Of a DNA stretch of 64,000 nucleotides, positions 26,549-37,255 are shown piece after piece. Location of the stretch: contig NZ_KE387216.1 of the NCBI RefSeq assembly GCF_000430725.1, positions 33,714 to 97,713 of the forward strand, read 5' to 3'. Position 1 is the first letter of the stretch, and each line of letters opens with the position of its first letter. The notes under the pieces are model-generated. The model had not been told where the DNA came from and ran no database searches. It saw nothing but the letters and a program-made list of their open reading frames with translations. A program made the position numbers and the translations under genes. The stretch is from Azohydromonas australica DSM 1124. GTDB lineage: Bacteria > Pseudomonadota > Gammaproteobacteria > Burkholderiales > Burkholderiaceae_C.

Positions 26549-28429
26549 ATGTGTGGGATCAGCGGCATTTACGACTTCAAAGGGCGGCCGGTCGATGCGG
26601 GCGTATTGCAATGCATGACCCACGCGCTGGCACATCGCGGGCCGGATGGCTCGGGTCATCTTCTGCGCGGGCCGGTGGGTCTGGGCCATCGGCGGCTGAG
26701 CATCATCGACCTTGACGGCGGTGCTCAGCCGCTGGCCAACGAGGACGAGAAGGTGCATATCGTTTTCAACGGCGAGATCTACAATTTTATCGAATTGCGT
26801 GAGGAACTGCTCAAGTCAGGCCACAGTTTCAAGACACGCTCCGACACCGAAGTTATCGTCCACGCCTACGAGCAGTGGGGCGATGCCTGCGTGAATCGCT
26901 TCAACGGTATTTTCGCGTTCGCGATCTGGGACGAAAGGCAGCAGCGGCTGCTCATTGCTCGGGACCATTTGGGCATTAAGCCGCTGTATTACATCGAGGT
27001 GGACGGGCAGCTGCTGTTCGGGTCGGAGATCAAGGCACTGCTGGCGCATCCGGCATGTCCTCGCGGCGTGGACACGGCGGCGCTGGGTCAGTTGTTCACC
27101 TTCCGCTACGTGCCTTCGCCGGCCACGCTGTTCGATCGAATCCGGAAACTGCCGCCTGGACACCGCATGACGGCGGACGCTGCTGGCCTGCGGATCGAGC
27201 GGTATTGGAACTGGATTCCTTCGCACCGCGAGTCCGTCAATGAGGAGGCGCTGGCCGAGGAATATGGCGCTCTGGTTGAGGACGCCGTTAAGCTGCAGTT
27301 GCGCAGCGACGTACCGGTGGGGCTGTTCCTGAGTTCGGGCGTGGACTCGGCGGCCTTGCTGGCAATCATGCGCAGCCATCTCAGTGGGCCCATCAACACC
27401 TTCACCATCGGATTCGAAGGCGGCGAGCGCAGCAACGAAAATGAGGATGCCCGGGCCCTGGCACGCCGTTTCGGTGCTGATCATTCCGAAATGATCGTGA
27501 GCCCCCGGGACTACGAAGAGTATTTCACGCGCTACATCTGGGAGTTGGAGGAGCCGGTCGGCAACGAGACGGCTGCCGCCTTCAACTTTGTCAGCATGAT
27601 CGCCAGCCGGCGGGTCAAGGTGGTGCTCACGGGCCAGGGCGCGGATGAGCCTTGGGCGGGTTACCACCGCCATTTGGGTGTCAAGCTGTCGGAGTACTAC
27701 CGGCAGTTGCCTGGTCCGTTCGGCCGGAACGTGATCCGCAGCGCCGTGATGGCATTGCCTAGAAACGAACGCCTCAAGCGCGGCGTGCTGGCACTCGATG
27801 AGGGCGATACGCTGACCCGTTTCGCGAAAATATATTCCTTTTTCACGCCGGACATGCGGGAGCAACTATTCCATTCGCAAGTGAAAGGCGGCATGTCCTA
27901 CCAGAGTTACGAAACACGGCAAGCGCTGGCGCATCTACAGCATGATGTCCGGCAACTCGATCCCGTTAGTCAAATGCTGTACATGGATACGCGGGCCAAT
28001 TTGCCGGACGATCTGCTCATGGTTAACGACAAAATGTCGATGGCCCATTCTATCGAATCGCGCGTGCCGTATCTCGACGTGCGGCTGGTTGAATTTGTGG
28101 AAAGCCTGCCGACCCGCTACAAACTGCGCTTCACGACAGGCAAGTACCTGCACAAGAAGGCGCTGCAGCGCTGGCTGCCGCGGCAGGTGGTACACCGCAA
28201 GAAGAAGGGTTTCGACAACCCCATTGATATTTGGCTGCGTGAGCGCATGAAAAGCAGGGTGCAGGAACTCCTATTCAGCGCCGACTCGGCAATTCGCCAG
28301 TATTTCAACGTTGACTACATCCGCCAGCTCGTGCGCCAGCACGAGGAGGGCAGCCGGAATTACATGCGGCACATCTATCTGCTGATCTCCTTCGAGATGT
28401 GGCATCGTCGCTTCATGGGAGGGGCGTGA
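26549..28429 (+). CDS. asnB: Asparagine synthetase (glutamine-hydrolysing) paralogue in the EPS locus
   Basis: 626 residues. Cys2 is the class II glutaminase nucleophile (MCGISGIYDF), followed by RHGP-type RGPDGSGH and FNGEIYNF. The synthetase half has the PP-loop LSSGVDS starting at residue 261 and GQGADEPWAGYHRH. Both halves look intact, so glutamine-dependent amide transfer to a carboxylate is expected. In polysaccharide loci such enzymes are believed to amidate uronic acids or amino-acid substituents, though real asparagine synthesis cannot be excluded. The stop overlaps the next start (TGATG). Confidence 0.85.
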   Translation: MCGISGIYDFKGRPVDAGVLQCMTHALAHRGPDGSGHLLRGPVGLGHRRLSIIDLDGGAQPLANEDEKVHIVFNGEIYNFIELREELLKSGHSFKTRSDTEVIVHAYEQWGDACVNRFNGIFAFAIWDERQQRLLIARDHLGIKPLYYIEVDGQLLFGSEIKALLAHPACPRGVDTAALGQLFTFRYVPSPATLFDRIRKLPPGHRMTADAAGLRIERYWNWIPSHRESVNEEALAEEYGALVEDAVKLQLRSDVPVGLFLSSGVDSAALLAIMRSHLSGPINTFTIGFEGGERSNENEDARALARRFGADHSEMIVSPRDYEEYFTRYIWELEEPVGNETAAAFNFVSMIASRRVKVVLTGQGADEPWAGYHRHLGVKLSEYYRQLPGPFGRNVIRSAVMALPRNERLKRGVLALDEGDTLTRFAKIYSFFTPDMREQLFHSQVKGGMSYQSYETRQALAHLQHDVRQLDPVSQMLYMDTRANLPDDLLMVNDKMSMAHSIESRVPYLDVRLVEFVESLPTRYKLRFTTGKYLHKKALQRWLPRQVVHRKKKGFDNPIDIWLRERMKSRVQELLFSADSAIRQYFNVDYIRQLVRQHEEGSRNYMRHIYLLISFEMWHRRFMGGA

Positions 28430-29391
28430 TGGACGTCTCGGTATGCATCGTCAACTGGAATACCCGTGAGATGCTGCGCCGCTGCCTGCGGTCGCTTCGG
28501 GATCACACCCGTGGGCTGGAGTTCGAGGTCATCGTCGTGGACAACGCATCGTCCGACGGCAGCGTGGCCATGATGGAAACCGAATTCCCGGAAGTGATTG
28601 TCGTGGCGTCCGCAGCGAACCTGGGATTCGCCAAGGGTTGCAACCGCGCGGCGGCCGAGGCGCGAGGTTCCTTCGTCCTGTATCTGAACCCCGACACCGA
28701 GCTGGTGAGTAACGCCATCCACGGCATGTGGCGGTTCTTACTGGCCCACTCGCACGTTGGCGCAGTGGGCTGCAAGCTGCTCAATTCCGACGGCTCCATC
28801 CAGCTGACGTGTGCCAGCAGTTTTCCCTCCACACGCAACGAGCTGACGTCGCTGCTGTTCCTGGACCGGCTGTTCCCGCGCAGCCGGCTTTGCAGCTCGC
28901 GGGAGCTCAACCACTGGGACCACCTGGACAGCCAGGAGGTGGAATGCCTGTCCGGCGCCTGCATGCTGATGTCCCGCGACCTGTCGCGGCGGCTGGGCGG
29001 CTTCGACGAGCAGCTGTTCATTTACGGCGAAGACCTTGACTTGTGCTGCCGCATCAGCCGCCAAGGCTTGTCGCTGTACTACCTGGCCACGGAAGCCATC
29101 TATCACCACGAGGGCGCGGCTAGCAGGAAGAAGGGACGCAGCTTCGCGCCGCTGTTCCAGCGCGCGGCTAACTACTACTTCCTGCGCAAGCATTTCGGGC
29201 GTGCCGCCGCTGTCGGCTACCGGGTTGCGGTGACGTTGGGAGCGGGCGCACGGGTGGTTTTGGCGGGGCTGCTGTCGCCGCTGTGGTTGCTTGGGCACGT
29301 ATCCAGCCGCGAGCGCTTCGCGGCCTTCCTGCTCAAGCATGTGGACGTGCTGTTATGGTCGGTCGGTTTGCGGAGCGTGCCCTCGCGATGA
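28429..29391 (+). CDS. Glycosyltransferase family 2 (rhamnosyltransferase-like)
   Basis: 320 residues from the ATG at 28429 inside TGATG, with GGGAGGGG upstream. Hallmarks are VSVCIVNWNTREMLRRCLRS, EVIVVDNASSDGSV, ANLGFAKGCNRAA and YLNPDTEL (DxD). The C-terminal FIYGEDLDLCCRI is typical of WbbL-like rhamnosyltransferases. The last ~70 residues include hydrophobic stretches that may bind membrane. It would add a sugar, possibly a deoxyhexose, to the repeat unit. Confidence 0.85.
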   Translation: MDVSVCIVNWNTREMLRRCLRSLRDHTRGLEFEVIVVDNASSDGSVAMMETEFPEVIVVASAANLGFAKGCNRAAAEARGSFVLYLNPDTELVSNAIHGMWRFLLAHSHVGAVGCKLLNSDGSIQLTCASSFPSTRNELTSLLFLDRLFPRSRLCSSRELNHWDHLDSQEVECLSGACMLMSRDLSRRLGGFDEQLFIYGEDLDLCCRISRQGLSLYYLATEAIYHHEGAASRKKGRSFAPLFQRAANYYFLRKHFGRAAAVGYRVAVTLGAGARVVLAGLLSPLWLLGHVSSRERFAAFLLKHVDVLLWSVGLRSVPSR

Positions 29392-30656
29392 ACAAGATTC
29401 TTTTGCTCGGTGCCAGCTTCGGCACAGGAAACATGGGCGTGGGCGCGCTGACGGCCGGGGCGCTGACCGTGATCCGCAGGCGCTTTCCCCAAGCGTCCGT
29501 CTCGCTGCTGGACTACGGGCGCGAGGCGGCGTTGTCGCAGACGCGCATCGACGGCAAGACGCTCTCTGTGCCGCTGGTGAACCTGCGCTTCTCGTGGAAG
29601 CTATTCCTGCTGAACAACGTGGCTCTCCTGCTTGCGCTGTCGGTGCTGATGCGCTGCCTGAGCGCCCAGGGCCGGCGCTGGCTCGTGCAGCGCAACCCTT
29701 GGCTGCGTGCCGTCACCGACGCGGACGCGGCCGTAGCGGTCTCGGGCGGCGACAGCTTCAGCGACATCTATGGGCTGGGGCGCTTTTTCTACGTGGCGCT
29801 GCCACAGCTGCTGGCTGTAAGCCTCGGGGTAAAGCTGATCATGCTGCCCCAGACCATCGGGCCCTTTCGTACCGGCCTGGCCCGCCGCGTCGCCGCTTTT
29901 CTGATGCGCCGTGCCGAGCTGGTGTACTCGCGCGATGCCGTGGGCATAGATGAGATCGGCAAGCTCGTCGACCCAGCCGCGGCGTCCAAGGCGCGCTTCT
30001 GCTACGACATAGGTTTTGTACTTGAGCCCCACGCCCCGTGCGCGCTGGAGGTGGACGTGTTGCGCCAGCTGCCGCGCCAGCGGCCGGTCGTAGGCCTGAA
30101 CGTCAGCGGCTTGCTCTACATCGGTGGCTACACCCGGCGCAACATGTTCGAGCTCAAGCTCGACTACAACGAGCTCGTGGAGTGCCTGGTGGCTTACTTC
30201 ACCGAGGTCGAGGAGGCGGACGTCGTGCTCATCCCGCATGTCTTCGGCGCGCACCAAGAGAGCGACGTAACCGCAGCCCAGGCGCTGTATGAGCGGTTGC
30301 GTCAGCGCCATGGCCAGCGTCTGCACGTGATGCAGGGCGACTTCGACCAGAACGAGGTCAAGTACGCCATCGGGTGCTGTGATTTCTTCGTCGGGGCGCG
30401 CATGCACGCCTGCATTGCAGCGCTCTCCCAGGCGGTGCCCGCCGTGGGCGTCGCTTACAGCGACAAGTTTGCCGGCGTGTTTGACAGCGTAGGCGTGCCG
30501 GAGCTGGTGGTGGACCCGCGGCGCATGTCGCTGGACGAGGCACTGGCCGCGGTGCGCCAGGCATTTACCCGGCGCAACGACATCCACGCCGAGCTCGGCA
30601 CCTCCATGCCACGCATCAAGGCCCGTGTACTGGCCCTTCTGGACGACATCGCATGA
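29388..30656 (+). CDS. Polysaccharide pyruvyl transferase family protein
   Basis: 422 residues from ATG 29388, overlapping the previous stop (ATGA). The start LLGASFGTGNMGVGALTAGA, the middle LIMLPQTIGPF, YSRDAVGIDEI and the late FVGARMHACIAALSQAVPAVGVAYSDKF are hallmarks of the PS_pyruv_trans family (CsaB/WcaK type). These enzymes use phosphoenolpyruvate to form ketal pyruvate on sugars, adding negative charge to the polymer. It is coupled to an iron-sulfur FrhB-like gene, an association seen in other polysaccharide loci. Confidence 0.85.
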   Translation: MNKILLLGASFGTGNMGVGALTAGALTVIRRRFPQASVSLLDYGREAALSQTRIDGKTLSVPLVNLRFSWKLFLLNNVALLLALSVLMRCLSAQGRRWLVQRNPWLRAVTDADAAVAVSGGDSFSDIYGLGRFFYVALPQLLAVSLGVKLIMLPQTIGPFRTGLARRVAAFLMRRAELVYSRDAVGIDEIGKLVDPAAASKARFCYDIGFVLEPHAPCALEVDVLRQLPRQRPVVGLNVSGLLYIGGYTRRNMFELKLDYNELVECLVAYFTEVEEADVVLIPHVFGAHQESDVTAAQALYERLRQRHGQRLHVMQGDFDQNEVKYAIGCCDFFVGARMHACIAALSQAVPAVGVAYSDKFAGVFDSVGVPELVVDPRRMSLDEALAAVRQAFTRRNDIHAELGTSMPRIKARVLALLDDIA

Positions 30657-31933
30657 AGCAGATCGCCATCGCCCGCGCACCGCTGAACTTCCACAACGCC
30701 ACCGAGGTGGCCCAATGGCGCATGTGCGTCGGTTGCGGTGCCTGCGTATACGCCTGCCAGGACAAGAAGCTCTCGCTGCTGGACATCGAGGGCGAGGGTC
30801 TACGCCCGGTGCTTTCCAACGACGCCTGCGGCAGTTGCAACGACTGCGTCAGTGTCTGTCCAGGCGTGGGTATCGATCACCAGCCCGTAGGCCGTGGCGG
30901 CGAGGGGCTGATCAACGAGTTGGCCCAGAGCTGGGGGCCGGTGCTTGAAGTGTGGGAAGGCCATGCCTCAGACGGTGACCTGCGCCGCGAGGGCTCCTCG
31001 GGCGGACTGGCCAGCGCGTTGGCGCTGTACTGTATCGAGCGCGGCGGCATGCACGGGCTGCTGCACGTGGGCAGCGACGACCAGGCCCGCTTCAAGAACA
31101 AATCGTCGTTCAGCCGCAGTCGCGCCGCTATCCTGGCAGCCACAGGTTCGAAGTACGCACCGGCCTCGCCCTGCGACCAGCTTCAGGCCATCGAGGAAGC
31201 CGAAGGCCCTTGCGTGTTCGTCGGCAAGCCCTGCGATGTTCAGGCGTTGCGGAAGGCCCAAATACTTCGCCCACGGCTGGACGACAAGGTCGGTGCCGCA
31301 ATTGGCATCTTTTGCGCCGGCACGCCCAGCACACAAGGCACCATCGACCTGTTGCGCCAGCACGGCATCGAGCCTGAGCAGGTCGAGGAACTGCGCTACC
31401 GCGGCCGGGGCTGGCCAGGCACCTTTGCCGTGCGGCTCAAGGACAGTACCGAATGGAAGGACTTGGCCACCTACGCCGAAGCGTGGGGCTTCCTCCAGAA
31501 GTACCGACCCTATCGCTGCTACCTGTGTCCGGATGGCACCAGCGAATTCGCCGACATCGCTTGTGGCGACCCTTGGTACCGCGACGTTGGTGAGGGCGAG
31601 GAGGGCTCGTCGCTGGTGGTGGTACGCACCGCGCGCGGTCGCGACATCGTGCGTGCCGCCATCGCGGCCGGCTACGTGAAACTCTCACGCATCGACCCGG
31701 CCCTGCTGCAGCGTTCGCAGCGCGAGCTGCAGTACAAGCGCGGCGCGATCTGGGGGCGGCTGCTGACGATGAAAGCCCTGGGCGTGGCGGCGCCACGCTT
31801 CCAGGGCTTCTCGCTGTTTCGCAACTGGCTGCGCATTCCGGCCAGGGACCAGATCCGGGCTTTCGTCGGCACGGCCCGGCGCATCATTGCGCGCGGTTAC
31901 CGGCAAGCCTACGACTATCCGTCACGCAGATAG
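30653..31933 (+). CDS. Iron-sulfur FrhB-like (coenzyme F420 hydrogenase/dehydrogenase beta subunit family) protein
   Basis: 426 residues; ATGA overlap with the pyruvyltransferase. Residues ~25-70 carry two ferredoxin-type clusters (CVGCGACVYAC and CGSCNDCVSVCP), each CxxCxxCxxxC. A FrhB/FdhB N-domain follows (EGSSGGLASALALYC, FVGKPCDVQALRKA). The C-domain has CYLCPDGTSEFADIACGDPWY, with the extra cysteines and the GDxW motif. The family binds flavin and 2[4Fe-4S]. Polysaccharide-locus members have no established reaction; a reductive step on a sugar or on the pyruvyl donor is possible. It is the last gene of the rightward EPS operon. Confidence 0.8.
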   Translation: MKQIAIARAPLNFHNATEVAQWRMCVGCGACVYACQDKKLSLLDIEGEGLRPVLSNDACGSCNDCVSVCPGVGIDHQPVGRGGEGLINELAQSWGPVLEVWEGHASDGDLRREGSSGGLASALALYCIERGGMHGLLHVGSDDQARFKNKSSFSRSRAAILAATGSKYAPASPCDQLQAIEEAEGPCVFVGKPCDVQALRKAQILRPRLDDKVGAAIGIFCAGTPSTQGTIDLLRQHGIEPEQVEELRYRGRGWPGTFAVRLKDSTEWKDLATYAEAWGFLQKYRPYRCYLCPDGTSEFADIACGDPWYRDVGEGEEGSSLVVVRTARGRDIVRAAIAAGYVKLSRIDPALLQRSQRELQYKRGAIWGRLLTMKALGVAAPRFQGFSLFRNWLRIPARDQIRAFVGTARRIIARGYRQAYDYPSRR

Positions 31934-31944
31934 CCGGGGCGGGT

Positions 31945-33303
31945 TCAGTTCACCGAGAGGTTGGTGGGTGGCTGCACGGTCGCCACCGTCCCGCCGACGC
32001 TGAACTCGAAGGCGCCGCGGTCCCAGGTGCCGTCCTTGCCGCGCGTGGAGCCGTACATGTCCACGTTGTACGGCGCTGCCAAGCTCATGCCGCCGCCCAG
32101 CGGTGTCTTCAGACGGAAGTCCTTGCTGACGATGGACGAGAAGACGTCGCAACCGGAGGCGCACACCGTCTTAGTGGCGCTCGAGTCGCCATCAGCTTGC
32201 GTGTTGTAGTACCAGTTGTTGCTCATCGTTCCGCTGAACGAATTGTTAGTGCGCACGCTGCCGTACCAAATGTTGTTGCGCACTTCGTGACCTGTTCCTT
32301 TCTGGATCACGACACCGCTCCACGTGCCCTTCAAGTTTACGAACGTGTTGTTGTAGACCTGGAAGTTATTTCCGGTATTGTTGTTGGTGGCGTCGTTAGC
32401 CACAAAGACAAAGCCGGAGACTCCATAGTTGTGTCCAGGCTTGCGACCCGTGTCAGCGGCATAGGCCGCAGAATGTACCGCCACGTTACCGAAAATCTTC
32501 CAGTTCGCTACCGTGCCCCCATTCAGGCCGGCGATGAACGCCGTCCCCTCGATGTCCTCCATGACGTTGTTGCTCCAAACAACGTCAGTGCTCTCCGTCA
32601 TTGACAACATCTCGCCATGGATGGCCGGCGTGCTGGTGTTGCGCGCGATGTAGTTGTGGTCGACCGTCAGGTTGCGCCAGTTGCCCCGCATCAAAAAGAT
32701 GGTGCGGTCCGAGTCGTGCAGGGCGCAGTTCTGGAATGTGATGTAGCTGTTGCCTGAGAGGCCGTAGATCACATCGTCGCCGGCGCCGGTGTCGCGGCCA
32801 CCACCCTGGAAGTCGATGTGACGGAACGTCAGGTAATCGCCGCCAGTGCCGCTGCCGTTGTCCAAGCGCACGGGCCGCGTGCCCGCCACCTTGATGCCGT
32901 ACTGGCTCGTGGCGCCGGTCTGCCAGTTGCTGTTGCGGGTCTGCCCCTCAAAGACGTAGTAGTCGGTGTAGATCTGCCAGTTGTTGAAGACAGCCTGCGT
33001 GCTGCCGAACGTCGGGGACCAGCCGGTGCCGGTGCCGTGGTCGGCTTCTGTAGCCTTCTTGATCGTAATCGTGGCCGTGCCGCTGTTGGCATCGTCGAAG
33101 ACATAGTTACCGTAGCTGCCGCCGGCTAGGTAATAGGTGTCGCCGCGCTTGAGCGTGGCGGGCAGCTTAGTGTAGGCGTTGGCCCAGTCGGAACCGTCGT
33201 TGCGGCCCGTAGCGCCCGGACGCACATATTGATTGGCGGCGTTTGCGAAGACGGGAATCAGGCAGGCAGTCAGGGCGACGGAGAGAAGGATGCGGTTTTT
33301 CAT
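31945..33303 (-). CDS. Secreted right-handed parallel beta-helix protein, polysaccharide-lyase-like
   Basis: 452 residues with a clear Sec signal peptide (MKNRILLSVALTACLIPVFANA, cleavage after ANA). The mature part begins YVRPGATGRNDGSDWANAY, typical of pectate-lyase-like/right-handed beta-helix proteins. Repeating N-rich coils follow (WSNNVMEDI, FQVYNNTFVNL, HEVRNNIWYGS), as in PF13229-type helices. It converges on the EPS operon with only 11 bases between stops. It may cleave or bind the exported polymer; catalytic residues were not assigned. Two cysteines (CASGC) may form a disulfide. Confidence 0.7.
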   Translation of the reverse strand: MKNRILLSVALTACLIPVFANAANQYVRPGATGRNDGSDWANAYTKLPATLKRGDTYYLAGGSYGNYVFDDANSGTATITIKKATEADHGTGTGWSPTFGSTQAVFNNWQIYTDYYVFEGQTRNSNWQTGATSQYGIKVAGTRPVRLDNGSGTGGDYLTFRHIDFQGGGRDTGAGDDVIYGLSGNSYITFQNCALHDSDRTIFLMRGNWRNLTVDHNYIARNTSTPAIHGEMLSMTESTDVVWSNNVMEDIEGTAFIAGLNGGTVANWKIFGNVAVHSAAYAADTGRKPGHNYGVSGFVFVANDATNNNTGNNFQVYNNTFVNLKGTWSGVVIQKGTGHEVRNNIWYGSVRTNNSFSGTMSNNWYYNTQADGDSSATKTVCASGCDVFSSIVSKDFRLKTPLGGGMSLAAPYNVDMYGSTRGKDGTWDRGAFEFSVGGTVATVQPPTNLSVN

Positions 33304-33346
33304 GACTTGCTTCTGAATGTTTTAGGACTGTTGCGGGCGGATACGA

Positions 33347-33964
33347 TCAAGGAATTACTTTCGAATCCTCGTTCGAATAAGCGCTTTCCATTCCCGCTGC
33401 ATCGACGGCCGTGACGGCAAAGTAATAAGTATGTCCCGAGGGCAGGCCGCTGAGCGTAATGGCGCTGGTAGACGAATAGGTGCCGCTGCCCATGGCCTGG
33501 CTGTAGGTGCGCGAGGCGGTGCCGTAATATACGCGGTAGCCCGAGACGCTGCCGGCTGGAGCCGTCCAAGTGAGCTTGGCGGTGCCAGCAGTGGGCGTGG
33601 GCGTGGAGGTCGCAGCGGTGTAGGTGTCGCATTGCTTCACCACGCCATAGTAGGGGTCGGTGCCGAAAAAGGTGTTGGTGCATCGCACGGTGCCGGACAC
33701 CCACTTTCCAACCCAGCGCGTGCCGCTGCCGTAGCGGACATAGGTAGATGTGCTCAACGTGAACGAACCGCCTTCGCTAGCCCTCTTGATCCACGTGCCG
33801 TCGGTCGACGTGGGCGTGACTGCCTGTTGGGTTTCCAGCGAAGAATAGGTGCCCGCAGCGGACTCTTCTTCACTGTTGCCGCCACCGCAGGCGGCAGCCA
33901 GGAAAACAGTGGCGGTTAGCGTCGAGAGCAACGCAATACGGGGCTTGTTCAGGTTGGATTGCAT
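33347..33964 (-). CDS. Fibronectin type III lipoprotein
   Basis: 205 residues from the ATG at 33964; a longer frame from 34012 is not signal-like. A leader with lipobox FLAAAC then GGG marks an outer-membrane-type lipoprotein. The mature middle (GTWIKRASEGGSFTLSTSTYVRYGSGTRWVGKWVSG as short strands) is a beta-rich module. The C-terminal ~85 residues are an FN3 domain (AKLTWTAPAGSVSGYRVYYG, TYYFAVTAVDAAGMES). It lies 43 bases upstream of the beta-helix gene in the same direction, so the two likely form one unit. Role with the secreted polysaccharide is inferred from position. Confidence 0.65.
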   Translation of the reverse strand: MQSNLNKPRIALLSTLTATVFLAAACGGGNSEEESAAGTYSSLETQQAVTPTSTDGTWIKRASEGGSFTLSTSTYVRYGSGTRWVGKWVSGTVRCTNTFFGTDPYYGVVKQCDTYTAATSTPTPTAGTAKLTWTAPAGSVSGYRVYYGTASRTYSQAMGSGTYSSTSAITLSGLPSGHTYYFAVTAVDAAGMESAYSNEDSKVIP

Positions 33965-35245
33965 GGTGTCCACAAAAAAAGAGACAAAAATACCCAAACG
34001 ACCTGAAATCAATTCGGCCGTTGGCGCAATTTGTAGTGCTTGTTGCCCGGGTATATTCGGCTGAGAAATTAGCCACAGCTTGCCGAACTTCGCTACAACA
34101 GGTCCCGGGCTTAGGTATCTAGAGGCTGTCGCGGGACGCCTTGTTGATCGGCTTCAGCTGGTGATTTTTGAAGCAGTCGGCTCGTTACGGTGCGTAATAA
34201 GCCCATGTACTTCCGATACCGATTTTGGAGATTCGGCTCACATATCTTATCCGATGCCTAAGGTGCGCAGCGGATTTGTGAATTATTTCTCGCAAACTTG
34301 ACTCACGGCCGCAAGTGAATCCCGATCGGGAAACACGCATGGAATTGGACAGGCTTCGACATCGTCCCGTTCCCACAGCCGTGAGCCAAGGGAAGGAAAA
34401 CATTCCTTCATTAGACTCACTCATGGTTACTTCCTCTCGGTTGCGGAATTGGATCGGAAACTTTTGGGCGGCTCAGGCGCCATTCCGCAAGCTCGGTGAC
34501 AAGCTATGGACCGAGATGATAGATATGATCAAAGTTCAGGGCAAGCAGTGATAACAATGCTTGTCATTGGATACGCAATACACATTTTCCATAGGCCCTA
34601 CCTAATGTGTCGGCTGCTGACGCATGTATCGGTCTCCAGGAAAGGAGGGAATCCTCCGATGTACCGGCGACTGTTCGTGGGTCCTTGCTTTCGGCTTGCC
34701 ATTAAGGAGGAACTCGGTCGCGGGGTTACATCTCGATGGTGTGGCAGCGGCTTAGCCGAGTTCTGGGCCCAGAGGGCTGCCACGCACCACGATCCAGGCT
34801 TCTGTGGCGTGAGGTGCTCACAACCTGGGGCTGGCTGCGGCTTTCATCAGGGGTTGTCCATGGCCGCGCCGCGGCAGGGTGCGCATGCGTGTGGGCCGTC
34901 CCGGGCGCGCGCCGGTATCTGTCGACACGGACGGGATGGAAAGCGAGATCGGGAACCAGGTATGCCGGCAAAAGCAATGGTGTTGCACTTCCGACTTCCG
35001 CGCCGTCGCGGCCGGATAGTCACGAGCCGGTTTAAAGGCCGGACCGGCCCTGCACATTCCGCCAGGGCTCGCTGTACGGAAACCCGACCGTGTTGGACAT
35101 GGCAGGGACCGTGCACAGCTTTGATGCCTACGCCGCGCGTGAAGGCGGGCGTGGGAATCTGGGGAATGTTTGGCCTCGCGCTGGCGTGAGGCCCGGGGGT
35201 GCCAAGCCTTCGGCGCTGCAAATCAGGAGTACCGCGTCGCGCGGC
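33965..35245. other. About 1.3 kb without a recognisable gene
   Basis: Open frames at 34315-34551 (plus) and 34506-35189 (plus) show no family hallmark and poor protein-like composition. The left part is A+T-richer, like the EPS locus, and G+C rises from about 34700, so the EPS island edge probably lies here. A small perfect hairpin GGAGG-GAAT-CCTCC is at 34646-34659. Promoter(s) for the FN3/beta-helix pair should be at the left end. Confidence 0.4.
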
Positions 35246-35659
35246 TCAGCGGCGGTCGTTGCGCCGGTCGTACCAGTTCGGGATGCCGTCGCCGTCCCGG
35301 TCGCGGCGCAGGTTGTTGTAGCGGTCGTAGCGGTTGGGCACGCTGTCGCCGTCGCGGTCCCAGGCCGGGTTGTAGAGATGATCGCGGCGGTTGGGGATGC
35401 CATCGCCATCCGTGTCCCAGCGCGTGGGATGGCGATAACCGCGCGGACGGCTCAGTGGCGCCGGCTGCATGTAGACCGGGGCCGGGATGACGGCCGGCGC
35501 CGGCACGTACACCGGCGCGGGCTGGCGGTACACCGGCACGCCGACCGGGCCGCCGATGGTCACGGAACGCTGCACATCGCCGCCGTGGGCCCGTGCCAGG
35601 CCGCTGCCCAGCGCGCCTGCCAGTGCCAGCACCGTGGTCAGGAATGTCTTGCAACTCAT
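35246..35659 (-). CDS. Small secreted protein with DxDxDG (thrombospondin type 3-like) repeats
   Basis: 137 residues. Signal peptide MSCKTFLTTVLALAGALGSGLARA with cleavage after ARA. A Pro/Val/Ala-rich linker follows (YRQPAPVYVPAPAVIPAPVY). The C-terminal half has three calcium-binding-like repeats: DTDGDGIPNRRD, DRDGDSVPNRYD and DRDGDGIPNWYD, spaced by 20-24 residues. AAGGAG lies upstream of the start. Probably a periplasmic or surface calcium-binding protein; no partner is evident. Its start faces the MoxR operon (divergent, 197 bases). Confidence 0.65.
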   Translation of the reverse strand: MSCKTFLTTVLALAGALGSGLARAHGGDVQRSVTIGGPVGVPVYRQPAPVYVPAPAVIPAPVYMQPAPLSRPRGYRHPTRWDTDGDGIPNRRDHLYNPAWDRDGDSVPNRYDRYNNLRRDRDGDGIPNWYDRRNDRR

Positions 35660-35856
35660 GAACGCAACTCCTTGACTGAGGGCCTGCCTGTTACGAGGCA
35701 GGGCTGAGTCAGGAAACGGCGCGGCGTCGCGCGCGGTGCACCAGTGCCATGTAAAGGCCAGGTAAAGCTGCGTAAAGCCGGCTGACGCGTCACGCGCGCC
35801 GCAAATTCTTGATCCCGTTTCTTTTTCAGCCCCTGACCCGGTGGCGACAATCGCGC

Positions 35857-37248
<1,392 letters not shown>

Positions 37249-37255
37249 CGCCCGC

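Noticed and set aside
34506-35189. 227-codon plus-strand frame in the gap right of the EPS locus
   Set aside because: No family hallmark, irregular composition, and a competing set of frames on the other strand.
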